A stretch of 27,760 bases of DNA from an uncultured Haemophilus sp. (GCF_905207935.1 NZ_CAJLNI010000009.1:1-27760); one strand, 5' to 3'; positions 8,764 to 16,922 are shown, counted from the stretch's first letter. The notes: generated from the sequence alone by a model not told the origin. Numbers and translations: made by a program.

Positions 8764-11019
8764 TTATGAGTTGTGTTCAGGTTCAACCACCACAATGTCA
8801 ACATTACTATGTAATCCACGTGGTAATTGGGAGCCCTTTCTGCCGCGTTCCGCACGGAATTTTTGCAGATCTTCCGGTTTTAATGTGATTTTTCGTTTAC
8901 CGGAATGGAACTCAAGGCTGGCTTGCTCTGAAATTAAGAACAATTTCACCAATAATTCTGACCGCGCTTTTGCATTCGCTGCTGGAATACTGATGATTTT
9001 GTTGCCTTTCCCTTTTGATAATGCCGGTAAATCCCGTACCGGAAAAATCAGCATTCGACCCGCTGAAGTGAGGGACACAAGAAGTGAGGCCGACTCGGAA
9101 AGTTTCTCAGGTTTCAAGACTTTCGCATTTTCTGGCAAAGAAATCAAGGCTTTTCCAGCTTTATTACGTGCAATTAAATCTTCAAATTTGCAAATAAAAC
9201 CGTATCCTGCATCTGATGCCATCAATAATTCTTGTTTTTCAGGTTCCATAATAACCTGTTCAATGGTTGCACCAGCCGGTAATGTGAGTTTACCGGTGAG
9301 CGGTTCACCTTGTGAACGCGCAGAAGGTAAGCTTAATGGATCTAAAGCATAGCTACGACCAGTACTATCAATAAAAATCACCGGTTGATTGCTTTTACCG
9401 CAAGCGTGCGCGAGATATTTATCACCTGCTTTATAGCTTAATCCTATCGGATCAATGTCATGACCTTTTGCACAGCGTACCCAGCCCATTTCAGATAAGA
9501 TGACGGTAACAGGTTCTGCTGGAGTCATTTCACTTTCAGAAATGGCTTTCGCTTCTTCACGCTCAACTAATTGAGACATTCTAGGGCTGGCGTATTTTTT
9601 CGCATCTTCTTGAATTTCTTTTTTGATCAAGGTATTTAAGCGACGCTCAGATCCTAAAATTAACTCTAAATTTGACCGCTCTTCTTCGAGTTTATCTTTT
9701 TCAGCTTGTAATTGATGTTCTTCTAATTTGGCTAAATGGCGCAAACGTAAGTTTAAAATGGCTTCTGCTTGTTCATCACTTAAGTTAAAGCGAGCCATTA
9801 AAACTTGTTTTGGTTCATCTTCAGTACGAATAATCTCAATCACTTCATCAATATTGAGGAAGGCAATCATCAAACCATCTAAAATGTGCAAACGAGCGAG
9901 TACTTTATCTAAACGATGTTGTAAACGACGCGTTACTGTTGTACGACGGAATGTCAGCCATTCGGTAAGAACTTGAAGTAGACCTTTCACAGCTGGTTTA
10001 TGATCAAGTCCGATCATATTCATATTCACACGATAGCTTTTTTCGAGATCCGTCGTCGCAAATAAATGCGCCATCAAGGCATCCGTGTCAACGCGATTTG
10101 AACGAGGTACAAGTACAATACGCACAGGATTTTCATAATCCGCCTCATCACGAATATCTTCTACCATAGGCAATTTTTTCGCCGTCATTTGCTCAGCAAT
10201 TTGTGCAATGATTTTAGAGGGTGAAGATTGATGAGGAAGTGCGCTGATGATGATTTCACCGTCTTCTTTATGCCATGTTGCACGCATCTTGATGGAGCCA
10301 CGACCGGTTTCGTACATTTTGCGAATATCATCTTTTGGCGAAATAATTTCCGCTTCAGTTGGGAAATCTGGGCCTTGAATGATATTAAGTACATCATCTA
10401 ATCCTGCTTTTGGATTATCTAATAGCAGGACAGCGGCATCAGCCACTTCATTAATATTGTGTGGTGGAATATCGGTTGCCATCCCGACGGCAATCCCAGT
10501 AGTGCCGTTCAACAGAATATGAGGCAAACGTGCAGGCAAATATTGAGGTTCTTCTAAGGTACCATCAAAGTTCGGTTGGAAATCAACAGTGCCTTGACCT
10601 AATTCAGTTAATAGAATCTCAGAAATTTTGGACAGACGAGATTCTGTATAACGCATTGCCGCGAATGATTTAGGATCATCTGGCGCTCCCCAGTTTCCTT
10701 GGCCATCCACCAAAGGATAACGGTAAGAAAAGGGCTGAGCCATTAATACCATGGCTTCATAACAAGCGTAGTCACCATGTGGATGGAATTTACCTAATAC
10801 ATCACCGACGGTACGCGCAGATTTTTTAAATTTCGCTGCAGCATTTAAACCCAGTTCAGACATCGCATAAACAATACGACGTTGGACAGGCTTTAAGCCA
10901 TCACCAATAAAAGGCAATGCACGATCCATGATGACGTACATTGAATAATTAAGATAAGCCTTTTCTGTAAAGGTGCGAAGTGGCATCTGCTCGATGCCTT
11001 CGTAATTAATATTGCTCAT
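8764..11019 (-). CDS. parC: DNA topoisomerase IV subunit A ParC, with Tyr84
   Basis: 751 residues, the usual ParC length. ParC cleaves and rejoins DNA and works with ParE to decatenate daughter chromosomes. The N-terminal winged helix carries the active-site tyrosine in [13 protein letters not shown] (about residue 122). The C-terminal half is the beta-pinwheel domain that recognises DNA geometry. The quinolone-resistance-determining segment reads [11 protein letters not shown] (79-89): residue 84 is Tyr (codon TAC, 10770-10768) where the E. coli and H. influenzae wild types have Ser. D83 and E88 are unchanged. The codon differs from a Ser codon (TCC) by one base. The gene starts 11 bases after the nirK stop, with only a weak purine-rich ribosome binding site. 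Long frames on the opposite strand are shadows. Confidence 0.96.
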   Translation of the reverse strand: MSNINYEGIEQMPLRTFTEKAYLNYSMYVIMDRALPFIGDGLKPVQRRIVYAMSELGLNAAAKFKKSARTVGDVLGKFHPHGDYACYEAMVLMAQPFSYRYPLVDGQGNWGAPDDPKSFAAMRYTESRLSKISEILLTELGQGTVDFQPNFDGTLEEPQYLPARLPHILLNGTTGIAVGMATDIPPHNINEVADAAVLLLDNPKAGLDDVLNIIQGPDFPTEAEIISPKDDIRKMYETGRGSIKMRATWHKEDGEIIISALPHQSSPSKIIAQIAEQMTAKKLPMVEDIRDEADYENPVRIVLVPRSNRVDTDALMAHLFATTDLEKSYRVNMNMIGLDHKPAVKGLLQVLTEWLTFRRTTVTRRLQHRLDKVLARLHILDGLMIAFLNIDEVIEIIRTEDEPKQVLMARFNLSDEQAEAILNLRLRHLAKLEEHQLQAEKDKLEEERSNLELILGSERRLNTLIKKEIQEDAKKYASPRMSQLVEREEAKAISESEMTPAEPVTVILSEMGWVRCAKGHDIDPIGLSYKAGDKYLAHACGKSNQPVIFIDSTGRSYALDPLSLPSARSQGEPLTGKLTLPAGATIEQVIMEPEKQELLMASDAGYGFICKFEDLIARNKAGKALISLPENAKVLKPEKLSESASLLVSLTSAGRMLIFPVRDLPALSKGKGNKIISIPAANAKARSELLVKLFLISEQASLEFHSGKRKITLKPEDLQKFRAERGRKGSQLPRGLHSNVDIVVVEPEHNS

Positions 11020-11030
11020 ATTCTTCTAAT

Positions 11031-12224
11031 CTATTTTCTTGTTGCACCGGAACTCGCATCAGAGTGTTCGTGATGAGAATGTCCCATATCCATTCCTTTA
11101 TGACTGTCAATTTCGTAAGGAACAGGTTGCGGTTTTTGTGGATTGGCTTCTTTAAAGGCTTCGTCTTTTAATTTGCCAGAATAAATATTCGGATTTTTTT
11201 CGCCTTCAACCACAATATGTCCCATTGTGCCTTTATTTACAGCGCGGAAAATGGAATGATCCATAAAGACATAAGTACCCGGCACATCAATTCTCGTTTC
11301 CACCATAGTGGCACTACCGGATGGAATCAATGTGGTTTGGACGTTGTGATTAACAAGTGTACCGCCTTCCACATACACATTGTCAAATACCGCACCGATT
11401 AAGTGGAAAGAAGAGCATAAATTCGGCCCCGCATTGCCTACAAATAGGCGAATTGTTTCGCCAGTTTTTGCTTTTAAGGCATTTTCATCCATAGTTGCAC
11501 CGACTTTACCGTTGAAGAGGACGTATTCAGGACGTTCATCAATGGCTTTTTGCATACTGAATGGTTGCAAGCCAGGATCGCCAAATTCACCTTTGGTATA
11601 GAATTCACTTTGCATGATGTAAAATTCGCGATCCACTTTTGGCAAGCCTTCTTTTGGCTCAACTAAAACTAAACCATACATCCCTTTGGCAAGGTGAATA
11701 TCCACAGGCTGACTGCCACAGTGGTATAGATAAATTCCCGAACGTAACGCTCTAAATTGGAAGGTTGATGTACGCGTTGGTGGTGTTTCACTTGCGAGTG
11801 CTCCGCCCATTGGTACGGCTGCAGCATGGAAATCGATACTGTGTGGCATCATTGAACTCGCTGAGTTGGAAAGTTGCACTTCCACCATGTCGCCTTCGCG
11901 CACACGAATAAACGGCGCAGGCACGCTCCCATTTAATGTCCAAAATTTAAATTGCACACCATCCATTAAATCCATAATTTGCTCAAGTGCGGTCAGTTTT
12001 ACCACGACTTTTGCTGGATAGTTACGCTCAATCGGTTTTGGCACATTGGGCGCAAGCGTCAGTTCAGCTTCAATCTCTGGTAAATTCTCAACTGCAGTGG
12101 TTGCTGTATTTGAGGCTTTTTCTTCTGCTTGAGCAGAAGGAATAAGGCTTAAACCAGCACCTAATGTAATTGTTGCTAGGCCTAGTGCACTGTTTTTAAA
12201 AAAATCTCGACGTTGTTCGTTCAT
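11031..12224 (-). CDS. nirK: Copper-containing nitrite reductase NirK/AniA, Tat-exported
   Basis: 397 residues from ATG 12224, which has a GAGGT ribosome binding site; the frame extends to a TTG at 12236 that I reject. NirK reduces nitrite to nitric oxide in the periplasm. A Tat signal (QRRDFFKNSALGL, then a hydrophobic stretch and an AQA cleavage site) is at residues 4-33. Two cupredoxin domains follow with every expected residue: type 1 copper H128, C169, H177, M182; type 2 copper H133, H168, H323; catalytic D131 and H274. The second domain closely resembles Neisseria AniA (EPKEGLPKVDREFYIMQ, ALKAKTGETIRLFVGN, GPNL plus SSFH, DHSIFRA). Unlike AniA there is no lipobox Cys, so it should be soluble. 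The C-terminus carries a His/Met-rich stretch (about 375-388). The gene sits between parE and parC with gaps of 16 and 11 bases. FtsP/SufI-type multicopper proteins were considered but lack this ligand pattern. Confidence 0.92.
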   Translation of the reverse strand: MNEQRRDFFKNSALGLATITLGAGLSLIPSAQAEEKASNTATTAVENLPEIEAELTLAPNVPKPIERNYPAKVVVKLTALEQIMDLMDGVQFKFWTLNGSVPAPFIRVREGDMVEVQLSNSASSMMPHSIDFHAAAVPMGGALASETPPTRTSTFQFRALRSGIYLYHCGSQPVDIHLAKGMYGLVLVEPKEGLPKVDREFYIMQSEFYTKGEFGDPGLQPFSMQKAIDERPEYVLFNGKVGATMDENALKAKTGETIRLFVGNAGPNLCSSFHLIGAVFDNVYVEGGTLVNHNVQTTLIPSGSATMVETRIDVPGTYVFMDHSIFRAVNKGTMGHIVVEGEKNPNIYSGKLKDEAFKEANPQKPQPVPYEIDSHKGMDMGHSHHEHSDASSGATRK

Positions 12225-12240
12225 GATTGACCTCAAATAA

Positions 12241-14139
12241 TTAAACAGCTAAATCCACTTGGTCGCCATTGGTTTGTAACCAATTTTTGCGATCTTCCGC
12301 TCGTTTTTTGGCAAGTAACATATCCATTAATTCTAATGTTTCCGCGCCTTGATCTTCGCCTAGCTCATAGGTTAATTGAACTAAACGGCGTGTATTCGGA
12401 TCCATGGTGGTTTCACGTAATTGTGATGGATCCATTTCACCTAAACCTTTGAATCGTTGTACGTTTAAAGTGCCTTTTTTACCTTTTAAGCGTTCTAAAA
12501 TTGCTTCTTTTTCGTTTTCATCGAGGGCATAAAAGACTTCTTTACCTAAGTCGATACGATAGAGTGGTGGCATTGCCACATAAACGTGTCCATCTTGAAC
12601 CAATTTAGGGAAGTGACGTAAAAAGAGGGCACAGAGTAGGGTGGCGATATGCAAACCATCAGAGTCCGCATCGGCTAAAATACAGACTTTCCCGTAACGA
12701 AGTTGAGATAAGTCTTCATTATCAGGATCGATACCAAGCGCCACAGCAATATCATGAATTTCCGTTGAGCCAAGCACTTGATCACTGGCGACTTCCCAAG
12801 TATTTAAGATTTTTCCGCGTAAAGGTAGGATCGCTTGATATTCACGATCTCGCGCCTGTTTGGCCGAGCCGCCCGCAGAGTCACCCTCTACTAAAAATAA
12901 TTCGGTTTTTTCTAAATTTTGTGATGCACAATCGGCTAATTTACCCGGTAGAGCAGGACCACTCACTAATTTTTTACGCACGACTTTTTTGGCTGCATTC
13001 AGACGACGTTGTGCAGAACTGATCGCCATTTCAGCTAAGCGATCTGCATCTTGTACATTTTGATTCAACCATAAACTGAAGGCATCTTTTAAAACACCCG
13101 CAACAAAGACCGCACTTTGACGGGAAGATAAGCGTTCTTTCGTTTGGCCGGCAAATTGGGCATCCTGCATTTTCAGTGAAAGAATATAAGCACAGCGATC
13201 CCAAATGTCGTCTGCCGTTAATTTCACCCCACGTGGTAATTTATTGCGGAATTCGCAATATTCAGTCATGGCATTGAGCAAGCCTTGGCGAAGACCATTT
13301 ACGTGTGTTCCGCCTTGTACCGTAGGAATCAAGTTTACATAGCTTTCTGCAATAAGCTCACCACCTTCCGGCAACCATAATGATGCCCAGCTTACCGCTT
13401 CAGTAGAACCTTTAAATTCACCCACAAAAGGTTTTTCAGGTAAGGTTTCAAAACCATTCACTGCTTCGGTTAAGTAATCGGATAAACCATCTTGATAGCA
13501 CCACACATCTTCGGTGTTATTCACTTTATCGACAAATTTAATTTCTAAGCCTGAACAAAGCACGGCTTTCGCACGCAATAAGTGGCGTAAACGACTGACA
13601 GAAAAATTCTTGCTATCAAAATATTTTGGGTTTGGTTTGAAGTGAACGGTGGTACCGGTTGTACGTCTGCCACAAGTTCCGATGACTTCTAATTCTTCTA
13701 CTTTTACGCCATTTTCAAAAGCAATTTTATATACTTCGCCGTTACGTTTAACTTGAATATCAACGCGTTCAGAAAGGGCATTGACGACAGAAATTCCCAC
13801 CCCGTGTAAACCACCGGCAAATTCATAGTTTTTATTCGAGAATTTACCGCCAGCGTGAAGTTTAGTTAAGATCACTTCGACACCAGAAACTCCTTCAGTT
13901 GGGTGAATATCTACCGGCATTCCACGGCCATTATCAATAACTTCAAGCGATTGATCAGCATGTAAAATTACTTCAACTTTGGTGGCAAAACCCGCAAGGG
14001 CTTCGTCCACACTGTTATCGATAACTTCTTGAGCAAGATGATTTGGACGAGTCGTGTCCGTGTACATGCCGGGGCGAATTTGCACCGGTTCGAGATCTTT
14101 CAGAACCGTAATTTCTTGAGCGGAATAATTTGTAGTCAT
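12241..14139 (-). CDS. parE: DNA topoisomerase IV subunit B ParE
   Basis: 632 residues, the normal length. ParE is the ATPase subunit of topoisomerase IV and also supplies the TOPRIM metal site. Seen: GHKL ATPase motifs QEVIDNSVDEAL, DNGRGMPVDIHP and GGLHGVGISVVNALS, the TOPRIM glutamate in EGDSAGGSAKQ, and the acidic pair in ADADSDG. The residues matching the E. coli quinolone-resistance positions L445, S458 and E460 (in ILNTWEV and LGSTEIHD) are unchanged. The start ATG at 14139 opens MTTNYSAQEI. It is the first gene of the parE-nirK-parC(-gltS) unit and has a candidate promoter in the 196-base gap upstream. Confidence 0.96.
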   Translation of the reverse strand: MTTNYSAQEITVLKDLEPVQIRPGMYTDTTRPNHLAQEVIDNSVDEALAGFATKVEVILHADQSLEVIDNGRGMPVDIHPTEGVSGVEVILTKLHAGGKFSNKNYEFAGGLHGVGISVVNALSERVDIQVKRNGEVYKIAFENGVKVEELEVIGTCGRRTTGTTVHFKPNPKYFDSKNFSVSRLRHLLRAKAVLCSGLEIKFVDKVNNTEDVWCYQDGLSDYLTEAVNGFETLPEKPFVGEFKGSTEAVSWASLWLPEGGELIAESYVNLIPTVQGGTHVNGLRQGLLNAMTEYCEFRNKLPRGVKLTADDIWDRCAYILSLKMQDAQFAGQTKERLSSRQSAVFVAGVLKDAFSLWLNQNVQDADRLAEMAISSAQRRLNAAKKVVRKKLVSGPALPGKLADCASQNLEKTELFLVEGDSAGGSAKQARDREYQAILPLRGKILNTWEVASDQVLGSTEIHDIAVALGIDPDNEDLSQLRYGKVCILADADSDGLHIATLLCALFLRHFPKLVQDGHVYVAMPPLYRIDLGKEVFYALDENEKEAILERLKGKKGTLNVQRFKGLGEMDPSQLRETTMDPNTRRLVQLTYELGEDQGAETLELMDMLLAKKRAEDRKNWLQTNGDQVDLAV

Positions 14140-14178
14140 TTTTAAAATTAGTTACTTATTTATAAAAAAATTAGCGTG

Positions 14179-14187
14179 ATTTTATCA
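14179..14187 (-). promoter_or_regulatory. Candidate parE promoter -10 region
   Basis: On the - strand the gap upstream of parE holds TGATAAAAT (14187 to 14179), a good -10 element 40 bases before the start codon. A -35 element is not clear: TTGATT lies about 22 bases upstream of the hexamer, which is too far for an ideal spacer. The call rests on the -10 match and position only. Confidence 0.35.
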
Positions 14188-14245
14188 AAAAATGACGCGT
14201 TTATAAAATCAAAGATGAGAAAAGATAAGGATACTATATCAAGTA

Positions 14246-14286
14246 AAAGTGCGGTCAAAATTTGACGTGAATTTTGACCGCACTTT
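14246..14286. terminator. Inverted uptake-signal pair, queC terminator
   Basis: Two Hin-type uptake signals face each other as a perfect 17-base inverted repeat (14246-14262 and 14270-14286) around a 7-base loop. The repeat includes the extended core AAAGTGCGGTCAAAATT. It lies 50 bases downstream of the queC stop and upstream of the parE start. On the - strand the stem ends in CTTTTACTT, a modest T-tract. Such paired uptake signals are a known form of terminator in Haemophilus. Confidence 0.8.
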
Positions 14287-14335
14287 GGGTTCATTTGAAT
14301 CTATTTAATCTGTTATAGATTGAGTTATATCGATA

Positions 14336-15013
14336 CTAAGCTTTTGCTTTTGTTGCTAAATATTCCTGCAAGCCTTTATCTCTCAATTTGCAGCTTGGGC
14401 ATTCCCCGCAGCCACCTTCAACACCTTCGTAACAAGTATGAGTGTGATGGCGAATATAATCTAACGCACCTAATTCATCAGCTAATGCCCAAGTTTGTGC
14501 TTTGGTAAGATACATTAACGGTGTTTTTAAATTGAACGGATAATCCATGGCTAAATTAAGGGTGACATTCATGGATTTGATAAATACATCGCGACAGTCC
14601 GGATAGCCACTGAAATCTGTTTCACATACGCCCGTGATAATGTCATTAATATCTTGGCCTTTTGCGTAAATCGCGGCATACAATAAGAAGAGCGCATTGC
14701 GGCCATCCACAAAGGTGTTCGGTAATTCACCGTCTTTTTGTTCAATATCTGCATTTGCATCCATTAGGGCATTATGGGTAATGGATTTGATGACAGACGT
14801 ATCAATCAACGTTTGTTTTACGCCGAGATCTTTGGCGATCCAACGGGCTTTTTCTAATTCTATAGCGTGACGTTGGCCATATTGAAAGGTAACTGTTTCC
14901 ACATTTTCTACGCCATATTCGGCAATAGCTTGAATTAAACAGGTTGTGGAATCTTGTCCACCAGAGAAGATCACAAGGGCTTTACGGTTGAGATTAGGAT
15001 TTGAAATATTCAT
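14336..15013 (-). CDS. queC: 7-cyano-7-deazaguanine synthase QueC
   Basis: 225 residues. QueC converts 7-carboxy-7-deazaguanine to preQ0 with ATP and ammonia, a step in making queuosine for tRNA. The PP-loop ATP site SGGQDSTTC is at residues 17-25. Zinc ligands are C194, C202, C205 and C208 near the C-terminus ([15 protein letters not shown]). Length matches E. coli QueC (231). A preQ1-I riboswitch lies directly before the start codon, so the gene is probably shut down translationally when preQ1 is plentiful. It is a single-gene unit ending at the paired uptake-signal terminator. Confidence 0.95.
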   Translation of the reverse strand: MNISNPNLNRKALVIFSGGQDSTTCLIQAIAEYGVENVETVTFQYGQRHAIELEKARWIAKDLGVKQTLIDTSVIKSITHNALMDANADIEQKDGELPNTFVDGRNALFLLYAAIYAKGQDINDIITGVCETDFSGYPDCRDVFIKSMNVTLNLAMDYPFNLKTPLMYLTKAQTWALADELGALDYIRHHTHTCYEGVEGGCGECPSCKLRDKGLQEYLATKAKA

Positions 15014-15019
15014 AGGATA

Positions 15020-15054
15020 CCTAGTTTTTTTATGTAGGAGGTTTGCGAACTACA
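15020..15054 (-). promoter_or_regulatory. preQ1-I riboswitch (type II-like) before queC
   Basis: On the - strand, P1 is formed by TGTAG (15054-15050) and CTACA (15037-15033). The loop between them reads TTCGCAAACCTC, with the TCGCA and AACC elements of translational preQ1-I aptamers such as that of Thermoanaerobacter tengcongensis. An A-rich strand (TAAAAAAA) follows and ends in CTAGG. CCT in the loop can pair with AGG to form P2. That AGG is also the likely ribosome binding site, 6 bases before the queC ATG, so ligand binding would hide it. The gene behind it makes the preQ1 precursor, which fits. Confidence 0.85.
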
Positions 15055-15141
15055 AGTTAAAAATGAGGCGGTATTGTAGAAGTCAAAGATAAATTTTGCA
15101 AGAAAAGGACTAATTTAAGCAGGTAAAGCCAACAAAAGTTG

Positions 15142-15150
15142 TGATACAAT
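15142..15150 (+). promoter_or_regulatory. Extended -10 promoter of the small lipoprotein gene
   Basis: TGATACAAT is an extended -10 element (TGnTACAAT) 32 bases before ATG 15183. No good -35 hexamer is visible, which extended -10 promoters tolerate. It overlaps the GTG at 15141, which argues against that codon as the start. Confidence 0.5.
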
Positions 15151-15182
15151 TTGGACAAGTTAGTTTTAAAAAGGTAAACACA

Positions 15183-15326
15183 ATGAAAAAATTAATTCTT
15201 ATTGTTATCGGTGCATTAGTGATTTCAGCTTGCGCAAATAAAGACGTTTATTTTAATGGTTCAGAAGGATCTCATTCAGGCATGAAATTTGATAAAGACA
15301 CTCGTCATTGGGGCGTTAATCAATAA
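15183..15326 (+). CDS. Small lipoprotein of unknown function
   Basis: 47 residues from ATG 15183, with AGGT 8 bases upstream. A type II signal peptide is clear: Lys-Lys, a hydrophobic run (LILIVIGALV) and lipobox ISAC with C17 as the lipidated residue. The mature part is only about 31 residues, polar and aromatic-containing (NKDVYFNGSEG, HWGVNQ). The residue after Cys is Ala, not Asp, so outer-membrane sorting is expected. I do not recognise a functional family. The frame can be extended to GTG 15141, but that would bury the promoter -10 and put 14 residues before the signal peptide. It stands alone, divergent from queC and convergent with ribA. Confidence 0.82.
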   Translation: MKKLILIVIGALVISACANKDVYFNGSEGSHSGMKFDKDTRHWGVNQ

Positions 15327-15341
15327 TTGTTTTGATAAAAG

Positions 15342-15369
15342 AAAAGCCATACAGTTGTATGGCTTTTTT
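15342..15369. terminator. Bidirectional terminator between the lipoprotein gene and ribA
   Basis: Perfect stem AAAGCCATAC / GTATGGCTTT with loop AGTT. It is followed by TTTTTTA on the + strand, and on the - strand by TTCTTTTATC, so it can end both convergent genes. Confidence 0.9.
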
Positions 15370-15370
15370 A

Positions 15371-16021
15371 TTAAATCACTTCTTCTTGGCAATGTGGGCA
15401 AGTCATTAAATGTTCTTCATTATTATTATGCACAATATAATGGCCCATTTTTTTCGCTTTAGTATCAAGATATTTCGTATTGTAACGGTTTTCACCTACA
15501 TTCAATGGCACACGTTCTACGATATTAATTCCCGCTTTTTTCATGGTTTCTACTTTTTGCGGGTTGTTTGTCATCAAGCGAACTTGCTTCACACCTAATA
15601 ATTCAAACATATCGGCACACACATTAAAGTTACGTTCATCGGCTTTAAAACCTAATGCAAGGTTGGCTTCAATAGTATCCATGCCTTGATCTTGTAATGA
15701 ATAAGCACGAATTTTATTAATTAGACCAATGCCACGGCCTTCTTCACGATGATAGATCAACACACCACGACCCGCTTCGCTAATTTGACGTAATGCGGCG
15801 GCAAGCTGGAAACCACAATCACATTTTAAACTGTGTAATGCATCACCCGTTAAGCATTCAGAATGAATGCGGGCAAGCACAGGCTCATCTTGGTTTGAAA
15901 TATCACCCATTACTAAAGCGACATGTTCTTTTTTTGTATCGGGAAATTCAAATCCGACCATTTTAAATATGCCATATTCGGTAGGCAAATTGGCTTGAGC
16001 AACCAGTTGGATTTTTGACAT
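15371..16021 (-). CDS. ribA: GTP cyclohydrolase II RibA
   Basis: 216 residues. RibA opens the imidazole ring of GTP, the first committed step of riboflavin synthesis. Zinc ligands C56, C67 and C69 lie in [18 protein letters not shown] (53-70). The REEGRGIGL motif and the TNNPQKV motif of the family follow. This is the stand-alone enzyme, not fused to RibB. The C-terminus has an extra CPHC, also seen in some relatives. Start ATG 16021 has AAGGA 6 bases upstream. The gene is divergent from pgpB across a 66-base gap. Confidence 0.95.
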   Translation of the reverse strand: MSKIQLVAQANLPTEYGIFKMVGFEFPDTKKEHVALVMGDISNQDEPVLARIHSECLTGDALHSLKCDCGFQLAAALRQISEAGRGVLIYHREEGRGIGLINKIRAYSLQDQGMDTIEANLALGFKADERNFNVCADMFELLGVKQVRLMTNNPQKVETMKKAGINIVERVPLNVGENRYNTKYLDTKAKKMGHYIVHNNNEEHLMTCPHCQEEVI

Positions 16022-16087
16022 AACTTATCCTTTTTCAACTTTATTCTGCTAAAATATGCACTTTATTTTTATTATCAAGAGGCAACA

Positions 16088-16813
16088 ATGTTTAAAAGGC
16101 TGTCATTATATACGTTATTCCTTTGTCTTGTACCATTTTTTGTTTGGGGTTTTGCTTATCATTGGCATGGAAACAACCAATTAATGGAATGGGATTATTG
16201 GCTTTATCTTTTAACCGAAACCGGTAGCGTGCCTTACGCTTTAATTACCTGTGGTGTGTTTGCTTTACTTTTCCGTTTTCTTTTTGAAAATCGTAAACAA
16301 TGGATTATGGGCGTGATTGTAATGGGCTTGTCCGTATTATCCACACAAGTAATTAAAACAGGTTTAAAAACGGTTTTTGCCGAGCCGCGTCCTTTCACTG
16401 TCTATTTAGCGGAAAAAACAGAAAGTACGACGGATGCTTTTTATCATCAAGATCGTTCAGAGCGTGCCAAATTAGTGGATAAATTTTATTCTACCCAAGC
16501 CGATACACCAGCCTGGTTAAAAGCCCATTATGAAGATGAAACGGGTTATTCTTTCCCATCTGGTCATTCTATTTTTGCCGCTACTTGGCTTATGTTAGCC
16601 GTCGGATTCAGCCAATTATTAGGCAATCGTTCTTTTAAAGCAGAATTACTTATTGGTGCTATGACAATTTGGGGCGTATTAATGTTGATTAGTCGTGTGC
16701 GCCTTGGAATGCATTATCCTATCGATTTATTTGTGGCGATAATTTCGGCGTGGATTGTTCATTTGATTATTTTTGGTTTCTTACAGAAGAAAGGCTTATT
16801 TAACAATAAATAG
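16088..16813 (+). CDS. pgpB: PAP2-family membrane phosphatase, PgpB type
   Basis: 241 residues. PgpB-type enzymes dephosphorylate phosphatidylglycerol phosphate and often undecaprenyl pyrophosphate at the inner membrane. All three phosphatase motifs are present: KxxxxxxRP (K94 to P102), PSGH (157-160) and SRxxxxxHxxxD (S202 to D213). Six membrane segments can be drawn, with a large loop (about 103-155) before the second motif, as in E. coli PgpB (254 residues). ATG 16088 has an AGAGG ribosome binding site 6 bases upstream. The exact substrate cannot be read from the sequence. Confidence 0.9.
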   Translation: MFKRLSLYTLFLCLVPFFVWGFAYHWHGNNQLMEWDYWLYLLTETGSVPYALITCGVFALLFRFLFENRKQWIMGVIVMGLSVLSTQVIKTGLKTVFAEPRPFTVYLAEKTESTTDAFYHQDRSERAKLVDKFYSTQADTPAWLKAHYEDETGYSFPSGHSIFAATWLMLAVGFSQLLGNRSFKAELLIGAMTIWGVLMLISRVRLGMHYPIDLFVAIISAWIVHLIIFGFLQKKGLFNNK

Positions 16814-16817
16814 AATC

Positions 16818-16852
16818 AAAGACCGGTTTTAGTGATAAAGCCGGTCTTTTTT
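16818..16852 (+). terminator. pgpB terminator
   Basis: Stem AAAGACCGG / CCGGTCTTT with a 14-base loop that can partly pair further (TTTT with ATAA), followed by TTTT. It lies 4 bases after the pgpB stop. Confidence 0.88.
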
Positions 16853-16893
16853 ATTGCTTGTAGAAAATATGATTTTTATCATGGATTTTCATT

Positions 16894-16922
16894 TTGATTT
16901 CAAGGAAAATACAGCCTATATA
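16894..16922 (+). promoter_or_regulatory. Candidate nagK promoter
   Basis: TTGATT (16894-16899) and TATATA (16917-16922) are separated by exactly 17 bases. The predicted transcript would start near 16929, about 30 bases before ATG 16959. No operator for NagC or another regulator was recognised. Confidence 0.55.

Noticed and set aside
8771..9352. 193-residue open frame on + inside parC
   Set aside because: It is antisense to a highly conserved part of parC, has no ribosome binding site and a composition typical of a shadow frame.
11031..12224. nirK product as an FtsP/SufI-type multicopper cell-division protein
   Set aside because: The two-domain length, the type 1/type 2 copper ligands and the catalytic Asp and His match copper nitrite reductase; FtsP/SufI is a three-domain protein without them.
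12224..12236. TTG start giving a four-residue longer NirK
   Set aside because: The GAGGT ribosome binding site lies within those codons and points to ATG 12224; the Tat signal also begins normally from that ATG.
12227..12236. TTGAGGTCAA before nirK as an FNR site
   Set aside because: The half-sites are separated by 2 bases where FNR half-sites TTGA and TCAA need 6; the sequence is better explained as the nirK ribosome binding site.
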